Origin: Lingula anatina | Taxonomy: Eukaryota; Brachiopoda; Lingulata; Lingulida; Lingulidae | NCBI RefSeq assembly: GCF_001039355.2 | Contig: NW_019773681.1 | Coordinates: 476,438 to 540,437, forward strand | Length of the DNA: 64,000 nucleotides | Direction: 5' to 3' | Part shown: positions 1-14,060 of the stretch, piece after piece | Layout: each line of letters begins with the position of its first letter | Numbering within the stretch: position 1 is the first letter of the stretch | Translations under genes and position numbers: made by a program | The notes under the pieces: model-generated | What the model was told of the DNA's origin: nothing | The model's database searches: none | The model's input: only the letters and a program-made list of their open reading frames with translations

Positions 1-264
1 GGACATTTCATTTATAAATAACTAAATTACACCATAAATGCATGTATGTACATGACTGCATACATTGAAGACCAGGATGGACATAGGGAACAATTGATTT
101 TATGATTTATACATTACAACATTCTCTTGTTTGTCCCGCACTGTATTAGTATTTAAATATACTCATATATGTATTCACTACATGTTTAATTTAGTAAGAG
201 AAGTTCATATAGTAGCTGTTGTAGGCTGGTTGAGCAGAAGTTGTCGAGAGTCAGCTTTGATAGC

Positions 265-285
265 TGTGTGTGTGTGTGTGTGTGT

Positions 286-335
<50 letters not shown>
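265..335. repeat. (TG)n-(CG)n-(GA)n compound microsatellite
   Basis: A TG run passes through a short CG block into about 20 GA units. It produces chance open frames with [10 protein letters not shown] translations. Confidence 0.97.
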
Positions 336-339
<4 letters not shown>

Positions 340-379
340 GCAGTTATTTTACCCTGACCAGTTTCATCTCTTCAGGGGG

Positions 380-456
<77 letters not shown>
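380..456. repeat. (TA)n microsatellite
   Basis: About 38 uninterrupted TA units, which can extrude as a cruciform. Confidence 0.97.
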
Positions 457-457
<1 letters not shown>

Positions 458-744
458 CAAAAGTGGGGTAGATTCACAGTCTGTGGTAAAAAATGAAGAG
501 TCTGTTTGAAAGGTTGTCACTCCCCTAGGGAATAAAATACATCAACCATACTTATGTGTAGATAACATAACAAGACCGAGAACAATTCTTTCTATATTTA
601 GTAGTAGTAGACTGGCTGAAGTCTTTAAAAGGGAGACACAACATCATCTACTAAAAATAATGTAAGTCAGTCCCTTATCTGTTTAGGGACAAGGACTGGA
701 ATTTATTTAAATATATATTTATATCAAGTGATCCTTTTTTGTGT

Positions 745-1720
745 GACCACACAAAAAGTGTTAAATACAATTATGCATAAGGCCCTATAAACGTGAGTGG
801 GCTACACTTATTTGTGAGGACAGCAAATTTTGCGCTTCAAGTAACATCCTTTTTATGTTGAACCTTTCATAAAAAAAGTCAGGAATTTCATCAGTTTTGG
901 CCTCAAACTAGGTCACAGTTGAGGGTTTGGAGTGTAATGCTAAAAGGACCCCTAATTAATTATGTGTGCAATGGCACAGGGTAGGACTGTATTGTGTGAT
1001 AAAATACAAATTATTATATATAATGATATATCTGCCCCTAAACATGAGTGGGCTGTGCTTATCTATGAAGACAGACACAATATGGGCTTCAAATAACATC
1101 CTTTTTTATGTTGAACCTTTTATAAACTAAACGCCTAGTGGCACTTGATAGTACTGTATTATGTGATAAAGTGCAAAGTGTTAATTATATATAATGAATA
1201 CATCTGTCCCTAAATGTGAGTTGCCTGCATTTATCGATGAAGGCAGACGCAATATGGGCTTCAAATGACATCTTTTTTATGTTGAACTTTTCATAAAATA
1301 TTGGGAATTTCATCAGTTGTGGCTTCATAACTAGGTCACAATTGCCACTTTGAAGTACAGTATAACGCTAGAAGGGCTCCTATTATATGTACTAGGCGTG
1401 CAGTGGCACATGGTAGTACTGTATTGTGTGATAAAATACAAATTATTATATATAATGATACATCTGCCCCTAAATGTGAATGGGCCACATTTATCTATCA
1501 AGACGGACACAATATGGGCTTCAAATAACATCCTTTTTATGTTGAACCGCTCATAAAAAAAAGTCAGGAATTCCGTCCGTTGTGACCTCGTGTTGTATAA
1601 CTAGGTCACGATTGAGGGGTTTGAAGTGTAACGCCAGAAGGACCCCTAAACAAACAAGGCATGCCATGGCACATGATAGTACTGAATTGTGTGATAAAAA
1701 ATACAAAGGCCGAATGTAAA
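745..1720. repeat. Tandem array of four ~175-260 bp units
   Basis: Recurring landmarks define the units: the phrase taaa(c/t)(g/a)tgagtggg at about 787, 1037, 1211 and 1471, each followed by gacagacacaatatgggctt-like text, a Met-Leu-Asn-like atgttgaacc block, ctaggtcac, and tgtattgtgtgataaaatac. The third spacing (1037 to 1211) is short because the middle part of that unit is deleted. Units differ by scattered substitutions, so the array is not recent. No transposon ends were recognised. Confidence 0.85.
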
Positions 1721-1741
1721 TTAAGCATGACATTATTTTAA

Positions 1742-2772
1742 AACTAAACCTGCTACAGCAGGACTTGGATATAAATGCACTGTTGCATTATTTAAGGAGT
1801 AACGACCAACATATTTTATGCATGGTTGACCTAGCTGTCAGTGTTTGAAGAAATATAGACCATGTTTTATGAGTGTTGTTGATTCAGGGGTGTTTATTTT
1901 TTGTTTAGATTAGCTATTTTTCTAACCCCCCCACCCCCATTTTTAAACCGTCTAATGTGGTTTTGTTGAACTTGAGACATGTGCACACATATGTAGGAAT
2001 TAAGTGTGCATATGTTTTATAGCAGCTTATGCATAGGCATGCATATTTGTACATTATCATGAGTTTTTATGGAATGGTGAAAGTGCACAGTTTGACAGTA
2101 TATCAAGATGCTCAGGTTTGCATTTGGCATCTCTACACCCTTGAAACATAAAACATTCATTAAAAGATAAAGGTGAAATAAAATGTCCAGATAAGTCTTA
2201 GATGTTAATTGACTTGACAGGAAGGCAAAAGTGAATCACAGTGTTTTTTTTTTTTTTTTTGGTTTGTTTGTTTTTTACTCCGTTTTACTTGGTGTGAGTT
2301 TATTCTTTTTTATCTCAGCAGTTATGTTGGCAATTTTTCTTTCATAAAAAATTTGTCTAAGATTTTTTTTTTTGGTCAGTTGTCAGTTACCATTATTTGT
2401 CTGAAAAGCTAAGATACAAAAGTAGGTCTTTTTCCATTGTTTGTAAGTGGCAAACTTTACAAAAGCTCAGAGTACGGGACCCCCTGGAGTATTAAAGTAC
2501 AAGTCCTCTAGAATTGTGGGGTTGCTGTTGTGTAAAATTGTACAAATCAAAACATGTTTTTGTCTATGATAAGTGAAGCATGTAGAAATAGTGAAACCAG
2601 TCATCGTGAACAGACGAGAAACGTGAAATTAAAGTATCTTTCTTATACTACTAATTAAATTTTATCTAGCCTGCTTTATACTTCAAAATAAAATTTAGTC
2701 CACTTTTAGTCCACTTTGACCGTAGATAATAAGTCAGTATCAGGAATTATGTAAGGAATCACGAAGGTAGTC
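1742..2772. other. AT-rich non-coding stretch
   Basis: Contains T-runs (about 2245, 2366); nothing gene-like seen. Confidence 0.6.
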
Positions 2773-2926
2773 CAGGGCCCCGTAACTTGAAAGCATCGCG
2801 CATTGCGACCGAGCGCAAGCGTTTCGATTCCATAACTCGCCCATATTGGCCCCATATAATACATTGTAGCCTCTATGTGATATCGGTATTCGCAATATGC
2901 GATGCTTTCGAGTTACGGGACCCTGT
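2773..2926. mobile_element. 154 bp MITE-like element with 36 bp terminal inverted repeats
   Basis: The left end starts cagggccccgtaacttgaaa and the right end is its inverse, finishing gagttacgggaccctg. The 36 bp arms match at about 32 positions by hand count. The ~80 bp interior encodes nothing. No convincing target duplication is visible. It is a non-autonomous DNA transposon by structure; the superfamily is undetermined. Confidence 0.75.
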
Positions 2927-3213
2927 ATTCATAATGTGTCTCTGTCAGTGAATGTATGAATGAAAAGATGCAGAATGGACGGGAAGGCCTGGCTAGATGA
3001 ATTAACTCAGGAAACTGACCTGGACTCCATACACAGATTTAATCATTTTTGTCCCACTTAACTCTGCAAAATTAATGTAACATTTGGGTCACATGGATGC
3101 AAAAAAATTGCTTGGTTAGGTTTCATTTTGCTTGTGATACTATTATTTAGGTAAGTACCTCCTCCCCTCTTCCAGGGGGACAGATTGATTTTTCACAGGA
3201 TATTCACAGATAG

Positions 3214-3440
3214 ACCCCATTCCCATAGATTTTAGATCTATCTATCCCTGTGGAGAGTCTCACCAGATTACTGTCAGCTTAGCTGGCTTAAGCATCTGTC
3301 CCGCCTACTAAAAGCTGAAAGGGGGTAATTAACTGTCGTGGGCGCTCGGCTGACTGCAATTTAGCGTGAACCCCCAGGGAGTTAGGTCAATCCAAATCTA
3401 AATCTCTGGATCAATCTAAATCGCTGGGAATGCACCCTAT
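3214..3440 (+). mobile_element. Foldback element family F1, copy 1
   Basis: The ends are ccccattcccatagatttta and ctgggaatgcaccc. Internal landmarks are gggggtaattaact, gctcggctgactgcaattta and gaacccccagggagttaggt. Seven other copies in this window share this plan. The two ends read inward as a long imperfect inverted repeat (about 60-75 bp per arm) around a TTAATTA-containing centre. No coding capacity. Confidence 0.85.
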
Positions 3441-3540
3441 AGTCATTTGGTTCTCTGGCTTTTGGAAAATTTGCCAATAATATGTCCTCCCTGGTAGAGG
3501 GTAGGTACCTCCTATGTGAGGGGAAGGCTTGCTTCATCCT

Positions 3541-3572
3541 CCTCCCCCCTCCCCCCCCCCCCCTCCCCCCTC
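3541..3572. repeat. C-rich tract
   Basis: Nearly pure cytosine interrupted by T, with G-rich complement. Confidence 0.9.
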
Positions 3573-5426
3573 GTGGATCTGTCTTTGTTTTGGGTACATG
3601 CGGGTGTGATACAGCTTGTAATTCACACTCCTCTGTGTGAGCCGTGTTGACACAATGGCAGCTGCTAGGACGCTTGATTACACTTTGTGGTTTTTCCCTT
3701 CCTTATTGTGCCTTGTGACAGGGTATACTAGAGAGCTGAAACCTTAAAGGTGGGACCTCACCAATGCGTGATAAAGAAATTCCTTTTTGGTTGGAAAAAT
3801 ATTTTTTTCTGAGAAAAAATGATGGTTTCCTTGTTTGTTTTTGTTAATTCCTTTATGTTACTTGCTGATTTGTGATTTGTGTGTTGAAAAATGAATTTGT
3901 GGTGTGAAGGGTTTTATTTGATTGTCTCATATTAAATATATAAGTGACATTCGAACATTGCTATTGGAGATAGGGAAAAACACACATCACTACACTTTTG
4001 GATAGAAAAGAAAAAGATAAAATGAGAAAAATTAAAAAAAAATAAAGGGATTGGATTTTGGAAATGGACACCAGGGCAATTTGTTTTGTACATGTTAAGT
4101 GGAAACTTAATGCAATCAAGCAAAGGAGATTTTAGCATGATTAGACCATTTTACTTCTTGGGAAACGAGACATGGGATGTGCTTATAAACACGTAGCTAC
4201 AGAAAGGCAAACAAAAACATATTCTTATTTCAGGAAGGTCACAAATTAGAACAACTTGTTTATTTCTGTTTTGGTTGTTAGGTAAATCTAATAGAAAATC
4301 AGGTCCTTTCCTTTTGTAAATACTACGCAAAATGTCCTTTTTACAGTGGATGAGACATAAGACATTTGTTTATGAGGAAAATGTGTTTCTTCTTTTCACG
4401 TGATCAAGTCAGGCAAAGGCAATTACACCGAATGTCCTTATACAGGATGTAGTAACAAAGGATAGGCAAATTTTCTACTTTTGTTAGTAAGAAATTTAAG
4501 TTAAGAAAGAGGGAGATCCGTAAATAGAATCAAATGAACATGACATCATTATAAGGTTAGAAGTAAATTTTTTTGTCCCTTGTGCAATGAGGCTTAAAAA
4601 AACCTTCGATGAAAGTTTTTATAATGTCATGCTTCATTGGTAGTAAACATGTTTAGTCTCCTAATAGAAACAATTTATTTTTGGCAAGATCATTTTGTCT
4701 GTGGTAAATTTACTAAATTTACGTAGTCAGGCCAAGTAAGAGTATTAGATTGAGAACTTTACATTTCCAGGGTATGGAATAAAAAAGGAAACTTGACAAT
4801 TCAGATGAAATGTCCCCGTGTCAGCAGTACTTGATTGATGTTGTTTATCAGCTTTATTTTCTGTCTCCCAGGTATGGGGAACAATATAGCATTTGGCAGG
4901 TAATTAAAAACCAGTTAACAAAAATCCCCATTGTGTTTTTATTAAATAATGCCTTGTTTGTTATTGTGGTGTTTTAGAAGCCTTAATGATCTTTTGCTGT
5001 GTTCCTTGTTCGGAATTAACCTATAGCATAATAAGTTGTCTTTGTGGTAGCTTGGGGATTTTTTTCCCCACCAAACTTGTAAAATTCCACTGCATGAATA
5101 AGAAGTATGGCTTTCAGATTTGTACCAAACATCTTGACCCAAAATAAAAAGAAAATTATCCTAAAATCAGTCCAGCCAAGTTGTGTCCATTATATATTCT
5201 TAAAGCACTTATGAATCTGCTCCATTTTCTCCACACAGTGGCGTTCTGAAAAGGCTGTTTACTAATGATGACTTTTTTGTATTCCGAAGATGTCATCGTC
5301 GTGCTGAGGAGTTCAGACTTAATGGGAGTTGATAATGTGAGCTGGGGTAGTCAACGGCCTCAGACTGTCAAAAGTGCGTGTGTGACCTGGGGGATTTAGT
5401 TGCTGAGGACAGGGACTGGGGGATGG
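3573..5426. other. Non-coding stretch
   Basis: No recognisable exon or element; ordinary AT-rich sequence. Confidence 0.6.
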
Positions 5427-5625
5427 TTGGAGAGAGAGAGAGGAGCTCAAAGAGAGAGAGAGGGAGATAGAGAAAAGAATTAAAAGAGAGAGAGAGAGGA
5501 CTTAAAATAGAGAGAGAGAGAGAGAGTGAAAAGAAAGTAAGAGAGAGAGGGAGAGAGTAAAGAAGAAGTTAAAGAGGTAGAGGGAAGAAAGAGAGAAAGA
5601 AAGAAAGAAAAAGGAAAGAAGAGGA

Positions 5626-5670
<45 letters not shown>

Positions 5671-5728
5671 AGGGAGGGTGAGATGTAGGATGGAAGCAGA
5701 GAGAGAGAGAAGGAGAGAGAGAGAGAGA
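5427..5728. repeat. ~300 bp polypurine (GA-rich) tract
   Basis: Almost all A/G on the + strand, with GA, GAAA and GGA blocks and scattered T. It yields chance open frames (poly-SL) on the minus strand. Confidence 0.95.
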
Positions 5729-7502
5729 AACTTGAAAACATGTACATCCCTAGTTGTCATTCTATTCAGGTCCTGCTCTCCACATTCCCCTTTATTCCAG
5801 CCCCATTTCTGTCAAATTTTAAAAGGACCAACAATGGTCATAAGAACTTTTTACAGGCACTTAGGTTGACAAGTTCAGTTGACCCCAAGACTTTTTTCTG
5901 TGTCGGCTTCCTTTTTCTTGACCAGACGCATTAGTCTTAGACATCTGACGGGCATATCTTATTTGCCAAAATGCGTGCAAAGTCGACCTTGCGTGTGTAA
6001 GTTTTGTTTTTGCCAGTCAACAGTGTTAATATTCAGAAAAAAAGGAAAAACAAAATAGATTTAATCATTAGTCATATTAGATGGAATTTAGCTAAAAAAA
6101 GTTTGAAAATACTACTTTTATTAAATGAAATGACATATTCAGCTTATTAAATCCATTTATACAACTATTTATGATTAAGGACTAAAATCCCACTGTTTTC
6201 TCCAAGTTCTCATTTTTTTCACTGACCTAGTTACTATGTGCCCTAGCCTGTCCTCGCCTGATGTTTTATTTTTATTTTGGTCTAGACACATTAGCAAGAC
6301 ATTCTTGACGAGCTAATAATTTTTGCCCGGATACCCACTAATGATAGTCTGAGTTGAGAATTTTTATGTCGGAAATCTCTGTCCATCTTCCAAGAAAAGG
6401 TGATTACTAAGAAGATGGTTTTTCGATCAAGAAGAGATTTTTTCTTCCTATTTTGTTTTTGTTACTTTCTCTAATGCCTCATTGAATCAAAATTGATTGG
6501 GAATTTGTGTTTGTTTCATTTTCACTAATTCAGGATGATAGAAGCAATGTTTATGAACCGCCAGACAAGACTTGTTGATTTTTTTGGAACATCGTCTCTC
6601 AGCGCACGAGTTATATATCGCTCAGGTAATACTACGGGGTTATTGCTCTGTACTCAAAGATTCTGCTCTCAGTGCAGTATTAGTGCTCCCCCTGAAGTGT
6701 TATCCAAAACAATTTCACAAATTACACCCATTTGATCAACAATGAATGTCGTAAATTAGATCAACAGATTTTGCCGCGTCTTGTGCCACCTGTAATACCA
6801 CAGTGATTGTCTTTGTTACGGACATTGCCTTGACAGCCATTATGTAACATACAAAGTTACAGGAAATTTAATTGTGATTTATTCAATAGGATTAGGGCAT
6901 ACTGTAGTGTATGTGTTGGTAAACAAAAGTAGGCGAACAAGCAGTAAGGAAATTATGGGTTTATTTAAGTTTGATCGGTATAGTTTGGAGACAGGAATAA
7001 CGTCACTCCATTTTAAGCGCTTTTGTTGATTACAGCATATTAAGTGTTATTTTATTTCTTGGGGATGTTGTGGATACAATGGTCATTGTTGTTGTTGACG
7101 TGATTGGCCTTGCACTTGTTGATGGTATTTGCTGAGTACAGGTCAATTGTTATTGCCGACCATAGTATTTCATTGTCATTCTTATAATTGTCATTGTTGG
7201 TGTTTTGTTATGGTCATTGCCATTGTCAGTGCCATTTGCAATGCAGGCCTTTTTTGTATAATGCGTGGTGGTAAAGAAGAGTGATCAGTATATAGCATGT
7301 GATATCATATACGTATATACTACTCAAACAATGAGAGGGAGAGAGAGAGCAGGGTGATAGGGGTTCGGACTTTTGCTGGGGAAAAAAGTCTGCTCTGGGT
7401 GAAATTTGATCTAAGTGCACAAAGGTTGCATGATAAAAGGTTCACTTTTCTAGAAAAAGAACCCCCTCTCCCACCCCTTTGAATTTGATGACCATGCACC
7501 TG

Positions 7503-7503
<1 letters not shown>

Positions 7504-7543
<40 letters not shown>

Positions 7544-7561
7544 GATGGATGGATGGATGGA
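7504..7561. repeat. (GA)n-(GATG)n microsatellite
   Basis: About 18 GA units followed by five GATG units. Confidence 0.97.
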
Positions 7562-9162
7562 GAACGGAAAAATGGGATCTATTATTCCAGTTAATCGTCT
7601 GAAATGACGTCATTCCCTTGTTATTGCTATTGTTCCTGGCATCCCAAACACAGGTGTTCTGTTACAGGTAAACCTGGTATTTCCTGCTCATTCTAGCAAA
7701 GGGGATAGAATTCTGATGAAGACGATGAGAGGGGGGAGGTTATCAAGTTTGTTCCATCTTGTTTATAACTAGAAATTCCTCTTTATGTCATGGTCCTCTA
7801 TTGATGTGGTCAGTGGCCAAACTCAGTGGTCACTGTGCGTGTGGGACTGGTCACTGCACCTTTTAATATTGTGGTCAATCTTACTCAAGTGGCCACTAAA
7901 GGATCGGTTGCTATTATTGACACCAACATGTCAAAACAACTCTACCTACAGGAAGTGACCGTGACCACCTGGTCAGTCTTGGACATGAAATTGACCGCTG
8001 GTCATGTTTGGGTGGTCACTGCACCTTGTTATTATTGGTCAGTCTGTTCAATTATAAATGTTTACTAGGTTATCGTCACAGTCTGGAGTGCTGCCACGCC
8101 CACTTGTGTTCAGCTTTGATGGTAATAATGGTAGTTGTTCATGTTATGGTTCCGGTACGTTTTCTATTGAATTATGTCTGTCCCTTTAAAGTTGATGTTT
8201 ATAAGTATGCACAACCACCTTTCATAATTACATCACTTGTTTGTTTATTTTGTTTATCGTTGCGTGGAATTTGCAATTGTTGAGGTGTTTGCGGGTGGAC
8301 TGAGTGACCTTTTACTTTCAAGAAATGTAGATTTTTTTTTTTTTGTATTTTATATGCAGGCATAAATAACGAGTCCTTGAACATGTGCATGTGACTTGCT
8401 TTATTATTTTCATTTCGACCTTTCATGTGTGAAATCTTAGACTTGCTATTCTGTTCATGTATAAAATTGTTTTAGTTATAAAAAAAAAGAAGAAAAAAAT
8501 ACTTCCTCCAAAGTGCTTTGTGTGACAAAACGATATTAGATGTCATCTTAATGTTTATAAATAATGAACATTTTCTTTGTTCCTTTGTTGTGTTTCCTGG
8601 TATAGAAAAATAATGTGAACAATCTGTTGGTTTCATCTTTGCATTTATCAGTGTAATATCTCTTTTTCCCCTTATTTTTCATTTGTTAAACTTCCTCCTG
8701 CTTTCTGGACCTATTTTTCATGATGTGGATGCATTAGTTATTAATATTATTCATGTGTGCACGCGCGTGTGGGTTTTATATTTCCGAGAAAAAAATATTA
8801 TGAAAGGCAGCAGCTGAAAAACAATCTATATAATTGACAGTAAATGGCAGCATCTGTACATTTTTGACATAAATGGGCACGTTTTTGTTTCATTTTCTTA
8901 ATGGGAAGGGAAGTTCATGAAGGTACACATTGAATAATTGATTGACAAATGATAATGGCAAGGATTATGACGGTCAAAATTATACGAGGTTATTTTTGAC
9001 GAGGACTAACTCTGTTCCCAAATGATTGCCTTTTCTGGCATAATGATTATTATTTCCATCTGACCATTGGTTTGTCGGTCGTCTGAGTACTTATATGTTA
9101 AGGTCAAGGTCAACTTTAACGCCTTCTCCCCATCTGTTTTTTACATTCACAGATACTTAATC

Positions 9163-9269
9163 TTATTATTATTATTATTAATTTATTATTATTATTATTA
9201 TGTATAAGGATGGAAGGGAAATTTTAAAGGTAAACCTGATATTCACAAAAAAAAAAAAAAAAAAAAAAA
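9163..9269. repeat. (ATT)n microsatellite and 22-nt poly(A)
   Basis: Two ATT blocks occupy 9163-9200, and a pure A run is at 9248-9269. Confidence 0.9.
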
Positions 9270-12200
9270 CAAGATCAGCCTGTTACAAGAAAGGACAATT
9301 TAAACATCTAGTTATTCTTCATGTAGAGACTAAATAATGAGAGTCGTATATGTACACATCATTTTGATCCACTCTCTAGAATAACTCTGTTTTAAGACCA
9401 GCCTCTGTGTAGCACTAACGCTCACCAACTTGGACAATTTATGGATCTGTTCAATCCTGAAATTATATATAAACATTTTGGCCATTTTAGTAGAGAGGAG
9501 TGTAATTGACAAGCTAGCAAAGCAGTTTATTACGAAATTATATACATTATTCATCAAAAATATGTATGTAATACATCAGTGTCGTGTGCATGGAATTTGG
9601 ACTTATGAAAGCACTGATTTATTAATTACAAGTAAGAAGTGATTCGCTATAATATACCAACTTTATAGAAAGATTCTTGCAATCGTGAATCACAAAATCA
9701 ATGAACTCGTGTGTCTTATTTGGTGTTTTCATTTTCTTTTGTGTAATGATGATATAAAAAGTAAGTCTTTTCTAAAGTAAAGAGACTTTATATGTTTTCT
9801 ACCCCTGATATGTTGAGATTCATTCATTGGTGTGTACTGGTATATCGTGATTGAGGGAAAAAAATGGGAAATTGATAACGCATCTGTTACAATACCCGAT
9901 TGCATGTTTTTGTGTAATAAGATATGGGAACATCTCTGTGGTATCTTATCTCCTAGAACGAAACATGATTTTTGTTCAGTGATTTTTACAAATCAGATAA
10001 AGAGCACGGGAAAAAAAATCATCAGATAATCAGATTCACTAGACTGGAATGACCACAAGACTAGTATAAATATAAAAATGGTACCCGTTTTATCTTTCCA
10101 ACAACACGATTCGACCATTATAACACAACTGTCACGTACAGTGACGTAGATGACCTCTGAAATTAGCAGGGTCGATGAAGACAGTGGTATTGGGTTTCAA
10201 GATCTTAACCTTTTTACTCATTTCCTGTTTTTTATATTGTGGTATGGGGCCCTAATCCCAGGTGGGAAGGAACTTAAGGACCTTTATATTTGTGTGCCTT
10301 TTTTACCTGTTTTTTTTTTCTTACGAGAGACTTTTGAGTCATCTTGTCACCATTTAGGACAATGGCAGAAGATTTTTGGCACTTTTTTTGTCGAAGTTTT
10401 AGCGTGAGAAAACTGGTACTTTATGTTGGGAAGATTTTTTCTTTATAGCTTGATGTGATAGTATATATCCTTGATGTTATTGTTGCATTATTCTTGTGTC
10501 TGTCTCTGTCTTTCTGAGAGACGAAAAAGTCAAATTTAAAGATGAAATCAATTGACAAAATATGATAGTAATAATATTCTTCATCAGACAAACAGACTTA
10601 CAGAATAAAAACAAAAGTTTTATTTAACAATGGGTTAACAATAAACATTATAAACAATAAATGATAGTGATAAACACCAATCCCCAAATTATTCCAATTT
10701 CATTCATGTTCTCATTATCTTTCATGTTTATTTCTCTCGTATTTCATTCTACCAAATTCTGACAAAAACACTTGGCAAAAATCATTTCCCGATGACCTCA
10801 GAAGTGGAGAATGAATGATCAGACATCCTCACCCAGACTGTAAAAGCACTTGTACCAGGTGCAGAAAAAAATTCTTGATTTCTTTACCTGCACAGTTGGT
10901 TTTTAACTCGTTATACACCTGTAGGGACTGAAGAAGCATTTTTGTGTGATGGGCTGTAGGCAAGTCATTCTATACGCCGTTAATTCTCAGGCTTCACAAA
11001 CAGTTACGATGCAAATTATTAAATCCCAAACAGAAAAATTTTTATGTGAGATGTTCAAGTTTTATGTAAAGAGGGTTGTTAGGTTGTGTGGGAACCTTTT
11101 TATTTTTTATTATTCATTTATTATTATTATTTTTGTTTGTTTCTGTTATATTACGATATTTAGGTTGTCATCAATGCTCCCAGGTTACGTCTTATATGCA
11201 TGATGAAATGGTTTTCAGTTTTCTACCATTGTATGAAAAAGTAAATACAAAGTCATATATTACTAGTTATTTCATTCCCTGCACAAACTATGAATATATT
11301 GCATCCTTTTTGTTGTTTTCACACTCGACAGTTTATTTTCCAAGTTAATGGAGATAACTTTCGTCACTCACACCTTCACTAATTGAGTAGTTTTTTGTCT
11401 AGAACCATAATGAAATAATGATCATATCATCTCGGTGCAGAGCCTCCATTAGCGGAGGTTGTTTATGACAGGGGCAGCAAAATGGATTATTTCTTCCATT
11501 TATAGTTATTATTATAATCATTCATCACCAAGTGACAAGTATTGAAAAATTGATTACGGGATTTTGGCTTATTTTAATCATCATTTATAATTTGGATCAT
11601 ACTTATGATGTGACACTATATGTATCATAAGGCATAACAAGAGTTATGCTTTTGACAGTATTGAGTGTTTGTGTGCAGAATGGAGAATGCCATGAAATTT
11701 CAAAATATTGGAATAATAAGAAATGTCAATAATTATATAGAAAGAGAATTTTTTGTGTGAAAAAATATAATCATCTTTGTTCTAATTTTCTGAGTAGTTA
11801 TGGTAATTTGCAGTAATTTACCGAGTACGGAGTCTAAAACAACAACACATAAGAAGGGTGCATGTGAGTTTAATAGTTTCTTACTCGGTCATTGAACTTT
11901 TCTCTCTCTTGTTTGCATGCTGCACTCTTGTAATCTATAAATCAGACTGGTTTTTACTCATTGTAGATGAGGCGCATTTATAGTTCACTTGCGACGACCG
12001 AACTTGGAACCATATTAACTGGGCAAATCATCTGATTAGAATTTCTAACCTTAATCACTTTATTGTCACTCACACTTACACATTCTGTAAGTTTTCTTGC
12101 ATCTCATTTAAAGAATTAGAAAGATTTATAAGTTTCAGGTGAATTATTCCTATTTTTTCATGCACTGCATTATTTTGCCCCCAAAATACTTATTATATTT

Positions 12201-13828
12201 TTGAGATGATACATAGGCCCTACCTCTCTCTCTAATAGTAGAAATGACCATGCTGAGCGATTCCAAAGAGGGATGGTCGGCAGCAACAGGAAAACTAATT
12301 TGTTACTGTCAAAAAGAGACTAACACAAACAAGTGAATCATAAATTAAAAAATTTTGAAATATTTTGTTCTTCATCCACCCCCCCCCCCCTCCCTGGCCA
12401 TTAACCATCTCCAATATTTGAGATTATGTTATGTTAAGTTAGATGTACGTTTTTAATAAAAATGTTAAGTATACATTATATTATTAAGGGGAAAGAACAA
12501 AATGTGTTTAGTTATCTCTAATACAGGCCCTTATCCCTCCTCTCCCTTTTTTTCCTGGTAAGGGTTGGTCTAATATAGGTATGACATATTGCTACAGTGT
12601 TGTAATTAAAGAAAAAAACAGGGCTAGTCTGGAGAGAGAGGCGAGAGGAAAAAGGAAGAGTGATTCGTTATTGTCACGGATAAACTTGCACAAACAAGTG
12701 ATAAATCAAAAACTGTGACATTTTCATATCTGTGGATGGTCGACATTGGCTTTGTTTTTATCAGCGCTTTACACTTGCACAGTTAATTGAACCACTCGCC
12801 AAAGGCTTTGGCTATTTTTGGTGCGGGACCTCAATTATACTGTTTATCTGGTGCATTATAATTGGCGATATTTTTGGTTCTTTTGAGCTGACTTACTTTA
12901 AATACTACGTACACACAAGGCAGTGTATGTTTAATTAGCCTGTATAGTCAATAATTGACTAGGGGCGGTATGTTTTTGGAGCGTAAGGCTAATAGTACGG
13001 AATTCAATGATTTTTTGAGATAATTAGATTGGTCTGGAGAAAAAATAAAAAAGTTAAATAGTGCCACTTAGTTTCGTTTTGCTGAATCTCACTGGAAGTG
13101 AGAATGTAGCCAATTTTTCTTATATGTTTTGTGGCAGGTAATTTTCTCATATTTCCCCAAGGATGAGTGGAGATAGAACTTCAAGAAGATTTACGAGATA
13201 TTTTTGTGTTGATTTACATCTCAGAGTTGCTTTCAATAATTAAGTTAGAGAGAAGGGGAAATTTATAACCCAGCAAAAAACATGTTGTTCACCTTTTTTT
13301 TTCCTTAAATAAATTAAAATATAGATTTTTTTCTCTGAAAAGAAATGTTACTAAGAAGAAAAAAATATCTTGAAATTTTTAGCACTTTTTTTACTGTGAT
13401 ACTTGTACTTGGAAAGGCAGGTTTACAAAGTACAAACTTTTGTCGATTACCGTAGCAACAAGCAATTTTGAGAAGGTTTTGAACCAAGGTATCAGTGGGA
13501 AAAAAAGGAAAAGAAATTAATTTTTGATCTTTGGTATCCCAACTTGGAGCCTTATGATATCTGCTCTTAAAGTGGGTTTAAAAAAGTACTACATGCATTG
13601 CACTTAGCAATGTGTAAGGTCCATAACCTTTACATTTTGTCCTATATCAAGGTTTGTTTGTTGATGTCATTGCGGTTTTAAGATAACCCATATTTGTCTT
13701 GCATATCTCATTGTAACTGACCCTGAGTGGATAGGATAAGGCCAAATAAAAGATTCGGACTATCTAGACTATCTAAGGCCACGTTGCACTACCTTGTGAT
13801 ATGTCACATGCTTGTTGCAACTGTAAGA

Positions 13829-14060
13829 CTGGGTTCTCATACCTAGATTGATCTAACAGGCTTGATCCATCTCTGAGGGGTTTTTCTTCGACGTCTTCCC
13901 TGCCAACTGAAGCTGCTAAATGATAACTAATTACCACCTAGCAGCTTCACTAGGCATGGCAGACATCTAAGCCACTTAAGTTGATTGCAATTTAGGGAGA
14001 ATCCTCTCGGAGATAGATCGATCCACAGTTAGTACAATAGGGTCTGGGAATGGTCCCTAA
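13829..14060 (+). mobile_element. Foldback element family F1, divergent subfamily copy (2)
   Basis: It has the same overall plan (end tctgggaatggtccct, inner gatcgatcc, aatttaggga), but the centre differs (taactaattacc, gcatggcagacatctaagcc). The centre matches the copy at 53259-53490 better than the main type, so the two form a second subfamily. Confidence 0.6.

Larger units (their letters stand above)
5729..13828. other. Non-coding stretch with microsatellites
   Basis: Apart from the microsatellites listed, it has a short segment at about 7800-8040 with recurring ggtcactg phrases and a C-run at about 12379. No gene recognised. Confidence 0.6.

Noticed and set aside
131-509. Overlapping ~80-108 codon open frames with [10 protein letters not shown] and IYIYI runs
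   Set aside because: Translation of TG, GA and TA microsatellites; no protein-like sequence outside the repeats.
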